Source: Muricea muricata | Lineage: Eukaryota > Cnidaria > Anthozoa > Malacalcyonacea > Plexauridae | Length of the DNA stretch: 64,000 nt | Reading direction: 5' to 3' | Assembly: GCA_963855995.1 (NCBI GenBank) | Contig: OY979719.1 | Location: 1,674,001 to 1,738,000 of the forward strand | In this document: piece by piece, positions 39,698-64,000 of the stretch | Numbering within the stretch: the stretch's first letter is position 1 | How the letters are laid out: each line of letters starts with the position of its first letter | Translations under genes and position numbers: made by a program | The notes under the pieces: model-generated | What the model saw: only the letters and a program-made list of their open reading frames with translations | Told to the model about the DNA's origin: nothing | Databases searched by the model: none

Positions 39698-41484
39698 TAC
39701 TGCTACCTGTCTTGAATCAGAACCTTTGCATTTTGCATCCAAATCAGTTGAAATTTTGCATGCATCACTGTACCACTGGTCTCTTATGAATAAACTAACT
39801 TTGGACTTGTCTCGTTATGGTTGGAAAAGCTTAGTCGGAGATACCTCTTGTTGTAACTTTTTCCTCATTGTTACTTGTACCTGAAATTTGGAAAATGTGG
39901 AAACTTGGCGGAGATGACCAAATGACACATTGTTTATGAGAAAACATAGTTTTGAGTTGTGGGAAAGCATTATTGTTATATTTCACCTTTTCCATGATTT
40001 TACGCATTTGACCTCCCAATGGCTTTCTGTGTGCCACCCTCTCCTGATTCAGAACCTTTGCATTTTGCATCAAAATGATTTAGACATTTACGAAACGCTT
40101 TTTTTGCGGCGAGTGTAAAAAAAGTAGATGATTTTTAAGCTTTAGTTTGAAGAAAACTATTTAAAATATTTAAAACGTTAATCATAGTTTTTTTCGAATT
40201 GAAGCGCAAGAAATAAAAATAATTTATGCAGGGCTCACAAAGCTATACTCTTGACTATGCTATCAAAGCTAGCCGAAACAAATTGAAGTCAAATTGCAGA
40301 AAATTGCATGTCATTGACATTGTAAATACAATCTTATCACAATGGCGTAAAATAAGATCGCGCTAAATTAATATTTCTTTCAATATTCAGCAAAACATAA
40401 ATAAAAAGAAAACAGAATGTTTTTGTAACTGTGCAGGCATGGGTACAAGAGATGCTAACTGATCTAACTATAGGGAAAAATATTACATTAGTAGCCAAGC
40501 AGAAGCAGTATTTGATTCGTCCGTTAGGCAGCTAATATGCAGCTGTTTTTCACTAAAATATGCGCATTTGTCCCAAGTTTAAATAATAAATAAAAGTCCA
40601 TAGTTACAATGTGGCAATTTGCATATAGACTTGTAGTACATCAATTTTCTAACGTTTCACTGAAGTTACGCAATTAACCAACCAGCGTTTGCTATTTCAA
40701 AACGTAGTAATTAATTTAATGAAAGTTAAGCTTGCATTCTATATATCGTGAACAACAGCCTATAGAAATACATTAGCTAAGCAACTAATATATATACATG
40801 CAGCTGCTTAGTATCAAAGGCGCATTTGTCACAAGCACATAAAAATATGTACAGGTCCTTAGTTACTATTTGCATTGACACTAAATTAAGCTACGACACT
40901 AGCTTAGCTTTGCATCGCCAACAACAGTCAAAGACACGTGCATTTCATTCATTGCTATGCATGCTTTAACTGCATGCATAGTGATGTTGCTCTCACGTTT
41001 TTGGCTGAAATTTTCACGTGTTCGTAAACGTGCGGTGTCATAATTTTGTTTATAGCCCAACATCAAGTATATTTCACCCAAAAATAAAGCTCGTCACATA
41101 ACTTTGAATGAAAAAAATCCAGCTACGAGACATGAATCAACTATAACTCTTTAAATTACCCCCGCTTTTGAATCAGTCATCTAAGCTAAATGGTATTAAT
41201 TTCTTTATATCTTCACGCTAATTGGGCCGAGGTGTTGTTTTGTCCTGTGCGGTCGCGAAGTAATTGGAAAAATAAGCTTTCCGCTTCGCTGATGGGACGT
41301 ACCTGTAAATTTGCTGTCACCTGCTCCGCGTTTGCTCATTGATTGCTTTAGTTGCTGCTGTTACTGTTTAGTTGCTTGTAAACCTGGGCATTCTGCATGG
41401 TGCGCGTGTGAGGAACAAAGCAAAAACAAGTACCGTTTGAAAAACCTTTTCTATTTCTCGGATATGTTGTGATCATTTGCTACG

Positions 41485-61888
<20,404 letters not shown>

Positions 61889-62300
61889 GTTAAAGATGTA
61901 TATAAAAATATATGTAGAGGGATTCTAGTTCACTAGCTAGCATATAATCGAAATGCTGACATATAGCCAAACAATCTCGCATCTTTTTCGTTCTTGACAA
62001 AAGTCTTGATCCAGACTCGCAAACTGTTTGAGTAATCCCGCCGCTCAGCCGTGAATAGATTGATGTCGGATCGGTTAACACTTTTATGTAGTTATGCAAG
62101 AAAGTGTAATGTATATATGTAACTTCCACGCACTCTTATGCACGATCAAAGATCTTTAAATTTAGGTTATATAGGACTGCACACATATATATATTGTACT
62201 ATACAATGGTACCGCACGCAATGTATATATTATTTATTACATTGTGTATTATAATTTAGTTTCCAAAGGAATAACGTACATATTCATATATTACATTAGT

Positions 62301-62306
62301 AATAAA
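62301..62306 (+). promoter_or_regulatory. Probable polyadenylation signal of the giant gene
   Basis: AATAAA about 410 nt after the stop, followed within 30 nt by a GT-rich stretch (GGTTGTTTGTGATGTTTTCG). Confidence 0.5.
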
Positions 62307-62387
62307 AGGCAATGTAAACTAACTGGTTGTTTGTGATGTTTTCGAACACAGTTTCTGCGCTGTAAATGCAACTGGTCCTACTATATC

Positions 62388-62554
62388 ATAGGTTGCCCAA
62401 CTAAGCTCGCACGCAGTGGCACGCAGGCACGCGACTGCCCATCTATTATATAATAATTATATAATAGATAGGCAGTCGCGTGCGTGCGTGCCACTGTGTG
62501 CGAGCTTAGCGTGCGTGCGTGCCACTGCGTGCGAGCTTAGTTGGGTGACCTATG
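62388..62554. mobile_element. Foldback element with internally duplicated arm
   Basis: CATAGGTTGCCCAACTAAGC at the left pairs with the reverse complement of the right end (TTAGTTGGGTGACCTATG). The right arm contains the block GTGCGTGCGTGCCACTG-GCGAGCTTAG twice in tandem. Its end resembles that of the 12775-12925 element. Confidence 0.8.
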
Positions 62555-62797
62555 ACTATATACGCTTATAATATTATATACGGACTGACTTCGAACTCAA
62601 GGTTTTGCCCTTCAGAGCAGTTGTTACAGCTTGCCACTTTGTCGATTGAGGTCGGGGTACTTCAGAAAATACAGCAACCAATGACCAGACAAGATTTCTT
62701 AAGAAGCATTTACCATTTTAAATAAAAAGCTGCCTCTGGTAATTTTCTTTTTAATATCATTTTTTTTAGTTTACTCGATTCTGATTGGTTAAAAAGT

Positions 62798-62850
62798 GTG
62801 CCGATTAATCCTTAATCGGCACATTGTGCCGATTAAAAATTAATCGGCAC
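62798..62850. repeat. Two adjacent palindromes, GTGCCGATTAA/TTAATCGGCAC
   Basis: Two consecutive inverted repeats (GTGCCGATTAATCCTTAATC then GGCAC, and GTGCCGATTAAAAATTAATC then GGCAC) form stems of about 11 bp each with tiny loops. Confidence 0.8.
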
Positions 62851-63146
62851 GGAAACAAGTTATACGTCATGTAGTAAAATGTTTTTGTGATAAAATTTGT
62901 CAACATTTTTGTATTTTTATTTTTGAATATTCAAAAAATCAGCAGTTTTTTTTTACAAAAATGTTCACAAGGTGGTTAAAAAACTTTCGATGGATCAATA
63001 CTCGTGTTAGAAAAGGTTTCTTTGAAGAGAAAATGGCAAACCTGAAAGTATTTATTGCGAACGTTTGCGAAACATATCGTCGACAGCACTTCATTCACAA
63101 AAACAGTTAAGTTCAGAATTGAAATATTTAGTAAAATGATATTAAT

Positions 63147-63306
63147 AGGAAATTACACTTGTTCTCGAAGTATTAATGAAAAATCTCACTTGTGTTTGGC
63201 GAAATATTTATAATACCGCTCGTGCTACGCACTCGCGGTATTATAAACATTTCGCCAAACACGCGTGCGATTTTTCATTAACACTTCTCGAACCGTGTAA
63301 TTTCCT
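63147..63306. mobile_element. 160-bp foldback element
   Basis: Arms start AGGAAATTACACTTGTTCTC and end in the near reverse complement CGAACCGTGTAATTTCCT. The inner TTTGGCGAAATATTTATAAT pairs with ATTATAAACATTTCGCCAAA around the CCGCTCGTGC centre. Confidence 0.8.
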
Positions 63307-63516
63307 GTACAAATTTGGCGCTTCCTGTATGTTACGTCATAAGTAAACATTAATAACATAATTTAAGATAATCCATCGAAGAGCATATTACCAAAGATAA
63401 ATAGATATGGAGTAACTTTCCTAAGATTAACACAGAACGTTTTAAAAACTCTTATATTAATCGTTTAATTGTTAAATATAATTTAGCCTTATAAGTAAGA
63501 TTCTTGTAATAGTAAC

Positions 63517-63700
<184 letters not shown>

Positions 63701-63711
63701 ACATATTCAAT

Positions 63712-64000
63712 ATGGCGGACGAGAAGAGCAAGGAAAATCGTGATGTACCTGATATTCATGAGTCATTGAGTTTACAATTATCTGAGATTGAAATCCTCCA
63801 GTCAATGTTTACAGAAGGAAAAGAATTGAATGTAGACCTCGATGGTTTGACTGAAATACAAGATTTCCTGTCCGGGAGTACAAACGTGACGCCAAAACAA
63901 ATAGCATTTACTCTCAAACTTTGTGAACATTGTAACAGTCGAGATTACTTGGAGTTGAGCTGCTGTCTTCCTCAGAGGTATCCGAACGCAATGCCCGAAA
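63712..64000 (+). CDS. RWDD2: RWD-domain protein, RWDD2-like (5' part)
   Basis: ATG at 63712 opens a frame that is still open at the right edge (96 codons visible). After an acidic/basic start (MADEKSKENRDVPDIHESLS) comes LQLSEIEILQSMF, the first helix typical of RWD domains. A beta-strand region follows (QIAFTLKLC, YLELSCCLPQRYPNAMP) with the Y-P turn expected in the RWD fold. The helix sequence and the spacing to the LP..YP motif most resemble RWDD2A/B. Known RWDD2 proteins are small and poorly characterised. The rest of the gene lies outside the window, so the C-terminal domain that separates RWDD2 from other RWD families cannot be checked. The first ATG after the ATT repeat is the only plausible start in view. 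Confidence 0.7.
   Translation, partial: MADEKSKENRDVPDIHESLSLQLSEIEILQSMFTEGKELNVDLDGLTEIQDFLSGSTNVTPKQIAFTLKLCEHCNSRDYLELSCCLPQRYPNAMPE

Larger units (their letters stand above)
38307..41484. other. Intergenic between FH and the giant secreted gene
   Basis: Apart from the G-rich minisatellite (about 38.7-39.7 kb) it is AT-rich non-coding DNA. A word of about 24 bp, CAGAACCTTTGCATTTTGCA, is found at about 39718 and 40048, likely part of a diverged duplicate. The last kilobase should contain the promoter of the giant gene; I see no clear core promoter motif. No RNA gene recognised. Confidence 0.5.

Noticed and set aside
38585-39742. Open frames of 188 and 232 codons on opposite strands
   Set aside because: They are translations of the GGGCT/GGGCA minisatellite (Trp-Ala-Gly-Leu and Pro-Ala-Gln-Ser repeats), not genes.

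Overview
The window looks like nuclear DNA of an invertebrate animal, most likely an anthozoan cnidarian (coral or sea anemone). The evidence is animal-type genes split by many GT-AG introns of about 0.1-3 kb, a metazoan PH-MyTH4-FERM protein, a secreted F5/8C-jellyroll-EGF protein, and many short foldback (MITE-like) elements in introns and intergenic DNA. I infer the clade from overall character; no sequence marker here proves it.

Layout, left to right. 1-221 (-): first coding exon of a secreted or anchored protein with an LDL-receptor class A-like module, cut by the window edge. 3035-8998 (+): ABCB10-type mitochondrial half ABC transporter, 13 exons, 678 aa. 10258-25689 (-): PLEKHH/MAX-1-type protein, 32 exons, 1456 aa, convergent with the ABC gene. 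27479-28167 (-): short Pro/Ser-rich gene with one unresolved junction. 29057-32285 (+): unrecognised basic 414-aa protein, 9 exons. 32705-38306 (+): mitochondrial-type fumarate hydratase, 8 exons, 500 aa. 38.7-39.7 kb: a 1-kb G-rich minisatellite. 41485-61888 (+): a very large secreted multidomain protein, 19 exons, 3772 aa. 63712-end (+): first exon of an RWDD2-like gene directly behind a 182-bp ATT microsatellite. Every exon chain listed keeps frame across all junctions, except the one junction flagged in the 27.5-28.2 kb gene.

The most interesting object is the giant secreted gene. Eighteen small exons encode a signal peptide, an unknown N-terminal module, two F5/8C (discoidin) domains, a jellyroll resembling the C-terminal module of GH32 enzymes, an Asp-box/propeller-like stretch and four EGF modules. 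A single uninterrupted 8.6-kb exon then encodes 19 tandem copies of a roughly 150-residue cysteine-rich module (core W-C-x-D-Y-x-x-L-C) that I cannot assign to a known family. One copy carries a Thr/Ser/Pro-rich insert and another an insert of about 110 residues.

The genes do not form a pathway. ABCB10 and fumarase are mitochondrial housekeeping genes, the PLEKHH-like protein is a cytosolic membrane/cytoskeleton adaptor, and the giant protein is extracellular. Mobile DNA is mostly short inverted-repeat elements. Three of them carry TTAGGG-like cores, two nearly touch in the last fumarase intron, and two of the three introns between the EGF exons hold an inverted-repeat element.
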